Assembly: GCF_016056375.1 (NCBI RefSeq)
Contig: NZ_JAEDAE010000001.1
Coordinates: 186,001 to 250,000, forward strand
DNA length: 64,000 nucleotides
Source of the DNA: Hymenobacter negativus
GTDB taxonomy: Bacteria > Bacteroidota > Bacteroidia > Cytophagales > Hymenobacteraceae
Direction: 5' to 3'
Shown here: positions 26,303 to 34,012 of the stretch, one piece after another
How the letters are laid out: every line of letters starts with the position of its first letter
How positions within the stretch are numbered: position 1 is the first letter of the stretch
Position numbers and translations under genes: made by a program
Notes under the pieces: generated by a model
Databases searched by the model: none
What the model saw: the letters and a program-made list of their open reading frames with translations, nothing else
What the model was told of the DNA's origin: nothing

Positions 26303-27676
26303 ATGTCCATCCTCCTCAAAAACGGCCGCGTCGTCACCGCCGATTCGGACGCCGTCTGCGATATTCTGATTGAAGGCGAAACCATCGTGTCCATCGGCCG
26401 CAACCTTTCAGGCGATGGCGCGGAGGTAATTGACTGCACCGGCAAAATCATCGTGCCCGGCGGCATCGACCCGCACGTGCACCTTGAAATGCCTTTTATG
26501 GGTACGTTTTCGTCCGATACCTACGAAACCGGCACCCGCGCTGCGCTGCACGGCGGTACCACGATGGTCATCGATTTCATTCTACAAAAGCAGGGGAATT
26601 CGTTGCGTTCAGCTTTTGAGGAGTGGAGTGGCCGGGCCACTGGCAACGCTGTGGGCGACTACAGCTTCCACATGGCCGTGACGGATTTTAATCCGAGCAC
26701 CAAGGAGGAAATCAAGGACATGGTGGCCGAGGGCATCACCTCCTTCAAAACCTTCATGGCCTACAAAGGCGCGCTCATGATTGACGACGCTCAGATGGTA
26801 GGCCTGATGCAGGAAGTGAAAAAGCACGGCGGCCTCGTGACGGCCCACGCCACCAACGGCGACATGATTGACACGCTCATCGCCCAGCACCGGGCGCAGG
26901 GCAAGCTCACGCCGCTCTACCATTACCTCTCGCAACCCGAAGTGACTGAGGCCGAAGCCTCCGGCCGCTTCGCCGACATTGCCAACTACACGGGCGTGAA
27001 CGCCTACATCGTGCACCTCACCTGCGAGGGCGCCCTCAACCAGGTGCGCCGCGCCACCGAGCGCAACCAGCGCATGCTGGTCGAAACCTGCATTCAGTAC
27101 CTGGTGCTGGATGCTTCGCTTTATGAAGACGAAGCCAACGGCGCGAAAGTGGTAATGTCGCCGCCGCTACGCGAAAAGAAGGACCAGGCTACGCTCTGGG
27201 CAGGCCTGAATCAAGGCTTGGTCAACGTTGTTGGCACCGACCATTGTCCTTTTATGTGGGAGCAGAAGTTGATGGGCAAGGACGATTTCTCGAAAATTCC
27301 CAATGGCCACCCCGCCGTGGAGCACCGCATGGAATTATTGTTTTCGGAAGGCGTGAACAAGGGTAAAATAACGCTGAATAAATTCGTGGAAGTAACTTCC
27401 ACCAATGCCGCGAAAATATTTGGCATATTTCCGCGCAAAGGCACTATCAGTATTGGCGCCGATGCGGATTTGGTGATATTCGACCCCAATAAAAAACACA
27501 CGATTTCGGCCGATACGCACCACATGAATTGTGACTACTCAGCCTACGAGGGATGGGAGCTAACTGGTAAGATTGACACAGTTTTACTCCGCGGAAAGGT
27601 GGCCGTAGATGCCGGAGAAACCAAAGTAGCCAAAGGGTACGGACAGTTTATCAAGCGCGGCAAAACCAATTTCTAA
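26303..27676 (+). CDS. Dihydropyrimidinase
   Basis: This 457-residue cyclic amidohydrolase opens dihydrouracil or dihydrothymine to the N-carbamoyl-beta-amino acid. Metal ligands are visible: DPHVHLEM near the N terminus, a likely carbamylated Lys155 in FMAYKG, His in VTAHATNGD and YIVHLTCEG, and Asp in VGTDHCPF. Family features such as the Tyr/Lys-rich C-terminal dimerisation tail also fit. It is the second enzyme of the reductive pathway, upstream of beta-ureidopropionase, with PreT/PreA further downstream. A hydantoinase with broader range cannot be excluded, but the cluster makes the pyrimidine role likely. Confidence 0.94.
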   Translation: MSILLKNGRVVTADSDAVCDILIEGETIVSIGRNLSGDGAEVIDCTGKIIVPGGIDPHVHLEMPFMGTFSSDTYETGTRAALHGGTTMVIDFILQKQGNSLRSAFEEWSGRATGNAVGDYSFHMAVTDFNPSTKEEIKDMVAEGITSFKTFMAYKGALMIDDAQMVGLMQEVKKHGGLVTAHATNGDMIDTLIAQHRAQGKLTPLYHYLSQPEVTEAEASGRFADIANYTGVNAYIVHLTCEGALNQVRRATERNQRMLVETCIQYLVLDASLYEDEANGAKVVMSPPLREKKDQATLWAGLNQGLVNVVGTDHCPFMWEQKLMGKDDFSKIPNGHPAVEHRMELLFSEGVNKGKITLNKFVEVTSTNAAKIFGIFPRKGTISIGADADLVIFDPNKKHTISADTHHMNCDYSAYEGWELTGKIDTVLLRGKVAVDAGETKVAKGYGQFIKRGKTNF

Positions 27677-27678
27677 CA

Positions 27679-27849
27679 GGCAATTATCATTGCCAACGGA
27701 CCGGCTGACATTACGAATGCTTTCAGGCATTCATTTCTTGCTGTGCCCTAGTGTGTAGGGCGTACAAATGACCGTTTTTTTGCTTAATTTAAAGCCCGCT
27801 TTGGGCTGTTTAATTTGAATTGACTTTCATCACAACTTAAAGCGTTGTG
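27679..27849 (+). other. Run of five short hairpins between dihydropyrimidinase and beta-ureidopropionase genes
   Basis: Five perfect small inverted repeats follow one another: GGCAAT/ATTGCC (27679-27694), GAATGC/GCATTC (27715-27732), GCCCTA/TAGGGC (27745-27761), AGCCC/GGGCT (27793-27807) and CACAAC/GTTGTG (27831-27849). No ORF or known riboswitch pattern is recognised. It may be a structured leader or a terminator/promoter region. The gap to the next ATG is 72 nt. Confidence 0.45.
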
Positions 27850-27921
27850 ACTTGCCGGTAATTCCTGCCGCACGGCACTCGCTACGACTTAACTCAACTC
27901 CATTCATTCTCACCCCCAACA

Positions 27922-28788
27922 ATGCCCAGAATTATTAAATCCGGCCTCATCCAGATGAGCCTGCCGATGACCGAAGGCGAAGGCACGATTGCCGAAATCA
28001 TGGAAGCCATGGTGCAGAAGCACATTCCGCTCATCGAAGAAGCCGGCCGCCAAGGCGTGCAGATTCTCTGCCTGCAGGAAATCTTCAACACCCCGTATTT
28101 CTGCCCCGGCCAGGACAAAGCATGGTATGCTTCTGCCGAGTCGGTGCCCGGCCCTACGACGGACCGCATGGCCGAATACGCCAAGAAATACAACATGGTG
28201 ATGATTGTGCCCGTGTACGAGCGCGAGTCGGCCGGCTTCCTCTACAACACCGCCGCCGTAATTGATGCCGACGGCACTTACCTCGGCAAGTACCGCAAAA
28301 ACCACATCCCCCACACCACTGGCTTCTGGGAGAAATTCTTCTTCAAGCCCGGCAACATGGGCTACCCCGTGTTCCAGACCAAATACGCCAAAGTAGGCGT
28401 GTACATCTGCTACGACCGTCACTTCCCCGACGGCGCCCGCATCCTGGGCCTGAACGGCGCCGAAATCGTGTACAACCCTTCGGCCACCGTGGCCGGCCTC
28501 TCGCAATACCTTTGGAAGCTGGAGCAGCCCGCCCACGCGGCGGCCAACGGCTATTTCATGGGCTGTATCAACCGCGTAGGCGAAGAGAAGCCCTGGAACC
28601 TGGGCCGTTTCTACGGCACAAGCTATTTCGTGGACCCGCGCGGCCAAATAATTGCCGAAGCCGACGAGTACAAGGACGAGTTGCTTGTGGCTGAATTCGA
28701 CCTCGACATGATTGACGAAGTGCGCAACACCTGGCAGTTCTTCCGCGACCGCCGCCCCGAAACCTACGAGAAACTGGTGGAATTGTAG
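27922..28788 (+). CDS. Beta-ureidopropionase (N-carbamoyl-beta-alanine amidohydrolase)
   Basis: This 288-residue nitrilase-superfamily amidase has the catalytic triad Glu53 (CLQEIFN), Lys126 (KYRKNHIPH) and Cys163 (YICYDRHFPDGAR). The CYDRHFP sequence is characteristic of beta-ureidopropionase and plant-type N-carbamoylputrescine amidases. In this cluster it hydrolyses N-carbamoyl-beta-alanine or N-carbamoyl-3-aminoisobutyrate to the beta-amino acid, CO2 and ammonia. A CPA-type activity is the main alternative from sequence alone. A compact hairpin derived from repeat family A follows as a terminator. Confidence 0.92.
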   Translation: MPRIIKSGLIQMSLPMTEGEGTIAEIMEAMVQKHIPLIEEAGRQGVQILCLQEIFNTPYFCPGQDKAWYASAESVPGPTTDRMAEYAKKYNMVMIVPVYERESAGFLYNTAAVIDADGTYLGKYRKNHIPHTTGFWEKFFFKPGNMGYPVFQTKYAKVGVYICYDRHFPDGARILGLNGAEIVYNPSATVAGLSQYLWKLEQPAHAAANGYFMGCINRVGEEKPWNLGRFYGTSYFVDPRGQIIAEADEYKDELLVAEFDLDMIDEVRNTWQFFRDRRPETYEKLVEL

Positions 28789-28803
28789 GCGCTTGGCTGA
28801 CAT

Positions 28804-28846
28804 AAAAACGGTCATGCTAAGCGTAGTCGAAGCATGACCGTTTTTT
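28804..28846 (+). repeat. Single-hairpin family A element acting as terminator (copy A3)
   Basis: A perfect 15-bp stem (28804-28818 and 28831-28845, core CGGTCATGCT/AGCATGACCG) has a 12-nt loop and a run of T. The sequence is one family A arm joined to the outer end of the opposite arm, so it looks like a collapsed copy that now forms an intrinsic terminator. Confidence 0.8.
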
Positions 28847-28880
28847 TATTCACTAATAATTTCGAAATTAACCTTCCCCA

Positions 28881-30206
28881 ATGGCTGAATTTTCTACACC
28901 TACCACCGAGCAGCAATTCGCGGAAAATTTCGCGCAGCTGAAGCCGGTGATGAACCGCACCGAGGCGCTTTACGAAAGCTCCCGCTGCCTTTTTTGCTTT
29001 GATGCGCCGTGTATAAAAGCGTGCCCGTCGGGGATTGATATTCCTCAGTTTATTCGTCAGATAAACTCGGGAAACGACACCGGCGCGGCGCGCACCATTT
29101 ACGAAGCCAATTACTTCGGCAATGCCTGCGGAAAAGTGTGCCCCACAGAAGTGCTGTGCGAAGGTGCATGTGTGTATAACCTGCAGGAAGTGAAGCCAAT
29201 AGAGATTGGCCGCCTGCAAAGCTTTGCCACCACCAAGGTGATTAAAAACGGCGAAAAGCTGTTCGGCCCCGGGGCGGATAACGGCAAGAAAGTAGCGGTA
29301 ATTGGGGCGGGTCCGGCTGGTATTTCGGCGGCTTGCGAGCTTCGCTCTTTAGGTTATGATGTTGATGTTTTTGAAGCCAAAGCGCAGCCTTCGGGCCTGA
29401 CGGTTTACGGCGTTGCACCGTATAAAATTACCAACGAAGAAACGCTGGCCGAAATGGCCTATTTGCAATCGCAATTCGGCTACAATGTGCATTTTAATTC
29501 AGCTATTTCTTCGCGTGAAGAATTAGAAAAGCTGGAAAATAAATATGATGCTATTTTCCTGGGTATTGGCCTCGGAAAAACCAATGAATTGGGATTGCCC
29601 GGCGAGGATAAAATAAATTGCACCGGCGCGGTAGAATTTATTGCCGAACTGCGTGAGTTCCAGCATAAAGTTGCCGTGGGCCGCAAGGTAATTGTGCTGG
29701 GTGGCGGCAATACCGCCATGGATGCCGCCTCCGAATCTTCGCGTCTGGGGGCGGAAAACGTGATTCTGGCTTACCGCCGGGCCAAGGAAGAAATGGGCGC
29801 TTATGAGTTCGAATACGACCTGGCTAAAGGGGTAGGGGTGAAGGGCTTGTTCAATGTGGCGCCGGTTGAAATTACGGGTAATGGCTACGTGGCGGGCGTA
29901 AAATTTATCCGCACCGAAACCAAGGACGGCAAAGTGTCGGAAATCGCCGGTTCTGAATTTGTGGAGCCTTGCGATATGGTGATTAAAGCCACTGGCCAGG
30001 CCAAGCAAACGGAGTTTCTGAGCCTGATTCCGGGCCTGAAACTGGATGGTAAAGGCCGCATCATCGCCAATGCGCATACCGGGCAAACGTCGAACCCCAA
30101 ATATTTCGCTTCCGGTGATGCCTGGAATGGCGGGGCCGAAGTGGTGAACGCCGCCGCCGAGGCCAAGCTCACGGCGCGCGGTATTCACGCTTATTTGAGC
30201 AAGTAG
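28881..30206 (+). CDS. preT: Dihydropyrimidine dehydrogenase, NAD(P)/FAD Fe-S subunit PreT
   Basis: This 441-residue flavoprotein subunit is homologous to the N-terminal half of eukaryotic DPD and to the GltD family. The N-terminal Cys-rich region binds Fe-S clusters (CLFCFDAPCIKACPSG and NACGKVCPTEVLCEGAC). The FAD-binding GxGxxG motif (VIGAGPAGISAACEL) is near residue 140, and the NAD(P)-binding one (VLGGGNTAMDAA) near 273. The C-terminal segment (FASGDAWNGGAEVVNAAAEAK) closes the FAD site. It passes electrons to PreA for reduction of uracil or thymine. The gene is more AT-rich than its neighbours. Its TAG stop lies inside repeat C. Confidence 0.93.
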   Translation: MAEFSTPTTEQQFAENFAQLKPVMNRTEALYESSRCLFCFDAPCIKACPSGIDIPQFIRQINSGNDTGAARTIYEANYFGNACGKVCPTEVLCEGACVYNLQEVKPIEIGRLQSFATTKVIKNGEKLFGPGADNGKKVAVIGAGPAGISAACELRSLGYDVDVFEAKAQPSGLTVYGVAPYKITNEETLAEMAYLQSQFGYNVHFNSAISSREELEKLENKYDAIFLGIGLGKTNELGLPGEDKINCTGAVEFIAELREFQHKVAVGRKVIVLGGGNTAMDAASESSRLGAENVILAYRRAKEEMGAYEFEYDLAKGVGVKGLFNVAPVEITGNGYVAGVKFIRTETKDGKVSEIAGSEFVEPCDMVIKATGQAKQTEFLSLIPGLKLDGKGRIIANAHTGQTSNPKYFASGDAWNGGAEVVNAAAEAKLTARGIHAYLSK

Positions 30207-30281
30207 CGCGGACGTTTAGTCCGCGAGTTGAGCCCATTTTCCACATTTCGTATTCAATCGCGGACTAAACGTCCGCGCTAC
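30203..30281. repeat. REPIN-like inverted repeat, family C
   Basis: The arms are perfect 23-nt inverted copies (30203-30225 and 30259-30281) that start GTAGCGCGGACG. Each arm is itself a hairpin (CGCGGAC/GTCCGCG). The first TAG of the repeat is the preT stop codon, and the element ends 3 nt before the preA ATG. Confidence 0.92.
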
Positions 30282-30284
30282 ATT

Positions 30285-31673
30285 ATGCCTGATTTATCCA
30301 TCAATTTCGCCGGCATCAAATCGCCGAACCCGTTCTGGCTGGCCTCGGCTCCGCCCACCAATTCCGGCTACCAAATCATGAAGGCCTTCGACGCCGGCTG
30401 GGGCGGTGCGGTGTGGAAGACCCTGGGCGTGCCCGTTGTCAACGTATCGAGCCGCTACGGCGGCGTGAACTACCGTGACAAGCGCCTCGTGGGCTTCAAC
30501 AACATCGAGCTGATTTCGGACCGGCCGCTGGCCGATAACCTGCGCGAGATTGAGGAAGTGAAAAAGCGCTTCCCCAACCACGCCGTCATCGCCTCGCTCA
30601 TGGTGCAGACGCGGCAGGAGTGGCACGACATCGTGCGCCAGAGCCAGGACGCGGGCGCTGATGGCTTCGAGCTGAACTTTGGCTGCCCGCACGGCATGTG
30701 CGAGCGCGGCATGGGCTCGGCCGTGGGGCAGGAGCCCAAGGTACTCCAGATGATAGTGGAATGGGTGATGGAAGTGGCCAAAAAGCCTGTCATCGTGAAG
30801 CTCACGCCCAATATCTCGGATATCACGGAGCCGGCCATGGCCGCTCGTCGGGCCGGGGCCGATGCCATTTCGCTCATCAATACCATTCAGAGCATTGTGG
30901 GGGTTGATTTGGACCAATTCTCCCCGTATCCGATTGTGGATGGCAAGGGCACCAACGGCGGCTACTGCGGCCCGGCCGTGAAGCCAATTGCTCTGAACAT
31001 GGTGAAAAACTGCGCCCAGCATCCCGATATCAAATTGCCCATTTCGGGCATCGGCGGGATTGAGAACTGGCGCGATGCGGTGGAACATATTTTGCTAGGG
31101 GCCAGCTCGGTGCAGGTGTGCACAGCGGCTATGCACTTCGGCTTCGGCATCATCCGCGAGATGACTTCAGGGCTGGAGCAGTACATGGTGGAGAAGGGGT
31201 TCAATACCATCTACGACTTCGTGGGCAAGGCCCTGCCCAATGTGCTGCACTGGGAAGACCTGAACATGAAGTATAAGGTGACGGCTAACATCAACGAGGA
31301 CAAGTGCATTGGCTGCCAGCTATGCTACACGGCCTGCGAAGATGGCGCCCACCAGGCCATCAAGCTGAACGCCGGCACGCGCATCCCCGAAATCATCGAG
31401 GAAAACTGCGTGGGCTGCAACCTGTGTTCGCTGGTATGCCCCGTGGAGCAATGCATCACCATGGAGCGCACCGACGACGCTACCCAGCACCTCACCTGGA
31501 AAGAGCGCACCGAAGCCGGCACCGCACCCACCGAATTCAACGACGAAAAGGCCGGCGGCCGCCACCACTGGGTGCCTGAGCCCAGCGCCGCTCTCGGCAA
31601 GGAGCGCCACAAAACGCTGCCCGGCAAAGCCCGGCTGTATTCCGGCGAAACGGTGTTGCCAACCGAGGCTTAA
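30285..31673 (+). CDS. preA: NAD-dependent dihydropyrimidine dehydrogenase catalytic subunit PreA
   Basis: This 462-residue subunit has an FMN-binding TIM barrel related to dihydroorotate dehydrogenase (NPFWLASAPPTNSGYQI, FELNFGCPHGMCERGMG, ISGIGGIENWRDAVEHILLGASSVQV). A C-terminal domain carries two 4Fe-4S motifs (CIGCQLCYTACEDG and CVGCNLCSLVCPVEQC). It reduces uracil or thymine to the 5,6-dihydro form, the first step of the pathway, with electrons from PreT. The start at 30285 gives the normal N terminus; an upstream frame runs into repeat C. Its C-terminal tail is about 45 residues longer than the last Fe-S motif needs. Confidence 0.94.
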   Translation: MPDLSINFAGIKSPNPFWLASAPPTNSGYQIMKAFDAGWGGAVWKTLGVPVVNVSSRYGGVNYRDKRLVGFNNIELISDRPLADNLREIEEVKKRFPNHAVIASLMVQTRQEWHDIVRQSQDAGADGFELNFGCPHGMCERGMGSAVGQEPKVLQMIVEWVMEVAKKPVIVKLTPNISDITEPAMAARRAGADAISLINTIQSIVGVDLDQFSPYPIVDGKGTNGGYCGPAVKPIALNMVKNCAQHPDIKLPISGIGGIENWRDAVEHILLGASSVQVCTAAMHFGFGIIREMTSGLEQYMVEKGFNTIYDFVGKALPNVLHWEDLNMKYKVTANINEDKCIGCQLCYTACEDGAHQAIKLNAGTRIPEIIEENCVGCNLCSLVCPVEQCITMERTDDATQHLTWKERTEAGTAPTEFNDEKAGGRHHWVPEPSAALGKERHKTLPGKARLYSGETVLPTEA

Positions 31674-31782
31674 GCTGGTCAATAACGCAGTTTCACGGCA
31701 CTAATTCTGGTCCGCATTTTGTTTATAGACGTAAGAAGTACATTCACTTGTAAATCGACGTGCTCTGGCACGCTGCTATATC

Positions 31783-32076
31783 ATGAAGACCAAATCAGTA
31801 ATTTTTGCCTTGAGTATCAGCCTGCTCATGCTGGGTGGCTGTGTTGCGGCTGGCCCGGGCTACGGCCCCGATTACGGTTATTACCCGCCCGTGCAGCCGT
31901 ATGGCTACGGCTATGCCCGTCCGTATTACGCGCCTCGGACTGTGGTGGTGCGGCCGGCATATCGGCCCGCCTACGGTGGGTACCGGGGTGATGGGGGGCG
32001 CCACGGCGGTGGCTACCACGGTGGTTATGGTGGCGGAGGCTACCACGGCGGCGGTGGCCACGGCCGGGGCCACTAA
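31783..32076 (+). CDS. Small Gly/Tyr/His-rich lipoprotein
   Basis: The 97-residue product has a lipoprotein signal (ALSISLLMLGGC, lipid Cys near residue 21). The mature part is low in complexity: Tyr/Pro/Gly-rich first (GYGPDYGYYPPVQPYGYGYARPYY), then Gly/His-rich (GGYHGGYGGGGYHGGGGHG). The His-rich tail may bind metals, but this is a guess. No family is recognised beyond the low-complexity type. A strong terminator follows. Confidence 0.65.
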   Translation: MKTKSVIFALSISLLMLGGCVAAGPGYGPDYGYYPPVQPYGYGYARPYYAPRTVVVRPAYRPAYGGYRGDGGRHGGGYHGGYGGGGYHGGGGHGRGH

Positions 32077-32093
32077 CCGACAGCAATTAATTG

Positions 32094-32136
32094 AAGGGGG
32101 CTATTCGCTTAATAAAGTGAGTAGTCCCCTTTTTTA
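32094..32136. terminator. Intrinsic terminator between convergent genes
   Basis: A long stem AAGGGG...CTATTCGCTT / AAGTGAGTAG...CCCCTT, with two G-U pairs and a short loop, is followed by a T-run on the plus strand. It ends the lipoprotein transcript and faces purU. Confidence 0.85.
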
Positions 32137-32143
32137 TGGCCTT

Positions 32144-32977
32144 TCAGTCGAAGATGACGGTTTTGTTGCCGTGGACGAACACCTGCTCGTCGAACACCAT
32201 TTTGAGGGAGCGAGCCAGCACAATTTTCTCCACGTCGCGGCCGGCCTGGGCCATTTCGTGGGCACTCTGAGTGTGGTCGATGGGGATGACGTTCTGGGCA
32301 ATGATGGGGCCCTGGTCGAGCTGCTCGTTGACGAAATGCGCGGTGGCCCCGATAATTTTTACGCCCCGGGCGTAGGCCTGCGCATAAGGGCTTGCCCCCA
32401 CGAAGGCCGGCAGAAAGGAGTGGTGAATGTTGATGAGTCGGTTGGAATAGTGCGCCACAAATTCGGGAGTCAGGATGCGCATGTACTTGGCCAGTACCAC
32501 AAAATCGGGCTGGTATTGGGCCAGCACCGCCAGCACTTCGGCTTCGTGGGTTTCGCGGGAGCGGTCGGCGTGGGGCAGGTAGTGGAAGGGTAGGTTGAAC
32601 TTGCGGGTGAGGTCGCCGAGCACCTCGTAGTTGCTGATGACGGCCAGCACGCGGGCATTCAGCTCGCCAAACTCGTGGCGCACCAACAGCTCGCTGAGGC
32701 AGTGGTGCTCTTTGGTGGCCATCAGCACAATATTTTTGGGCTGGTTGGTGGTGAGGCGGATGACGGCAGAGGGCGGCAGCGCTAACCCCAAGTCGTCTTG
32801 AAGTGCCTCTGCGTCAAACTCGCCGGCCACCTCGGTGCGCATGAAAAAGTGGTTGCCGTCGCGCTCTACAAACTCGCCGTTGCGAACGATGTTGAGGCCG
32901 TGTTTAAACAGCACCCCCGTGATTTTGTAAACCAGGCCCGGCTCGTCGGGGCAATGAATGAGTAGTAGATGCGCCAT
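32144..32977 (-). CDS. purU: Formyltetrahydrofolate deformylase
   Basis: This 277-residue enzyme releases formate from 10-formyl-THF, balancing one-carbon pools and feeding formate-dependent purine synthesis. An N-terminal ACT domain (HCPDEPGLVYKITGVLFKHG) is followed by the formyltransferase-fold domain. Catalytic residues lie in NIHHSFLPAFVG and HFVNEQLDQGPII (Asn, His, Asp), with the substrate loop ASPYAQAYARGVK. The length matches the family. It is a single gene on the minus strand with an exact -7 element about 50 nt upstream. Confidence 0.95.
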   Translation of the reverse strand: MAHLLLIHCPDEPGLVYKITGVLFKHGLNIVRNGEFVERDGNHFFMRTEVAGEFDAEALQDDLGLALPPSAVIRLTTNQPKNIVLMATKEHHCLSELLVRHEFGELNARVLAVISNYEVLGDLTRKFNLPFHYLPHADRSRETHEAEVLAVLAQYQPDFVVLAKYMRILTPEFVAHYSNRLINIHHSFLPAFVGASPYAQAYARGVKIIGATAHFVNEQLDQGPIIAQNVIPIDHTQSAHEMAQAGRDVEKIVLARSLKMVFDEQVFVHGNKTVIFD

Positions 32978-33023
32978 GCGAAATAGGGTAAGTAGTCGGG
33001 TGAGGCGGCTGAAGGCCGCGCTG

Positions 33024-33031
33024 CAAAAGTA
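33024..33031 (-). promoter_or_regulatory. Putative -7 element of purU
   Basis: On the minus strand this reads TACTTTTG, an exact TAnnTTTG match 46 nt upstream of the start codon. No clear -33 element is seen. Confidence 0.5.
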
Positions 33032-33091
33032 GAGCGCTAGCTATTGGATAATTGCGCTTTTATTTGTCGCTCAATTCTACCAAAATATTCT

Positions 33092-34012
33092 GTGCATTCA
33101 CCTCTACCTGCCCGGCTGCTGCCGGCCCTGCTGCTCAGCGCCTGCCTGTTTACGCCCAATCTCAGCCGGGCGCAAGGCTACGCCGAAGGCATCGGCCTCA
33201 GCTACGAGGTGCTGCCCTTGAAGCTGAAAGGCGGCAGCGAAGCCACGTTTAGGGGCGATATTTTTCGGGCCAATATTATTGTGCCCCTGGCCGTGGCGGC
33301 CGACACTTCACACGCGGTATTGGCGGGTCTGAATCTTGAAATAGTACGTTTCAGCGGCAGCCGGCCAGGATTTGAAGTGAACAATGTGTACGGCATCACG
33401 CCAGTGCTGGGCTATCGGCAGCGCGTGTCGCCCCGTACCGAGCTTACCGCCATCGCGCTGCCGTCCCTCAACTCAGACCTGCGCGAGGTGCGCGGGGCCG
33501 ACGTGACCTGGGGCGGCGTGCTGCGGGCGGCCTACCGCAGCAGTGCCCGCCGGGCTTATCGCCTGACGGTGGGCTACCGACAGCAGTTCTACGGGCCGCA
33601 GTACGTGCTGCTGTTGGGGCTCGACTGGCGGCTGGGGGAGCGGTGGCGGCTGTTTGGCGACTTGCCGACCACCTTCACGGCTAGTTACGCTGCCACGCCC
33701 CGGGTCAATGTCGGCTTCAATCTGAATGGCATCAATACGGCCTACCGGCTGCTGAATAACGACCAGTATTTCCAGTACCAGCAGGGGCATTACGGTTTGT
33801 TTGCCGAAACGTATTTGAGTGCCCATTGGGCGCTCCGGGCCACCGCCGCCTATGCCGTGACGCGGCGGCTGGAGGTATATGCCAAGGACGACCAATGGCC
33901 CGCTACCATCGACTACATCGGTCTGGGCAAGGCTCCTACGCCGCTAAGCTCACCGATTGAAAAAGGCTTGGCGTTCCGGCTGGCGCTGAGCTACCGGGTT
34001 CCGGCCCCTTGA
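33092..34012 (+). CDS. Outer-membrane beta-barrel protein, DUF6268-like
   Basis: This 306-residue exported protein has a signal peptide (LLPALLLSACLFTPNLSRAQ). The mature part alternates hydrophobic and polar residues in strands with many Arg/Tyr turns (AYRLTVGYRQQFYGPQYVLLLGLDWRL; HWALRATAAYAVTRRLEVYA), as in small outer-membrane barrels. I think it belongs to the DUF6268 group, without certainty. No ATG gives a signal peptide. I use GTG at 33092; a TTG at 33044 is the longer alternative. Its stop codon directly abuts that of the convergent xdhC gene. Confidence 0.65.
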   Translation: MHSPLPARLLPALLLSACLFTPNLSRAQGYAEGIGLSYEVLPLKLKGGSEATFRGDIFRANIIVPLAVAADTSHAVLAGLNLEIVRFSGSRPGFEVNNVYGITPVLGYRQRVSPRTELTAIALPSLNSDLREVRGADVTWGGVLRAAYRSSARRAYRLTVGYRQQFYGPQYVLLLGLDWRLGERWRLFGDLPTTFTASYAATPRVNVGFNLNGINTAYRLLNNDQYFQYQQGHYGLFAETYLSAHWALRATAAYAVTRRLEVYAKDDQWPATIDYIGLGKAPTPLSSPIEKGLAFRLALSYRVPAP

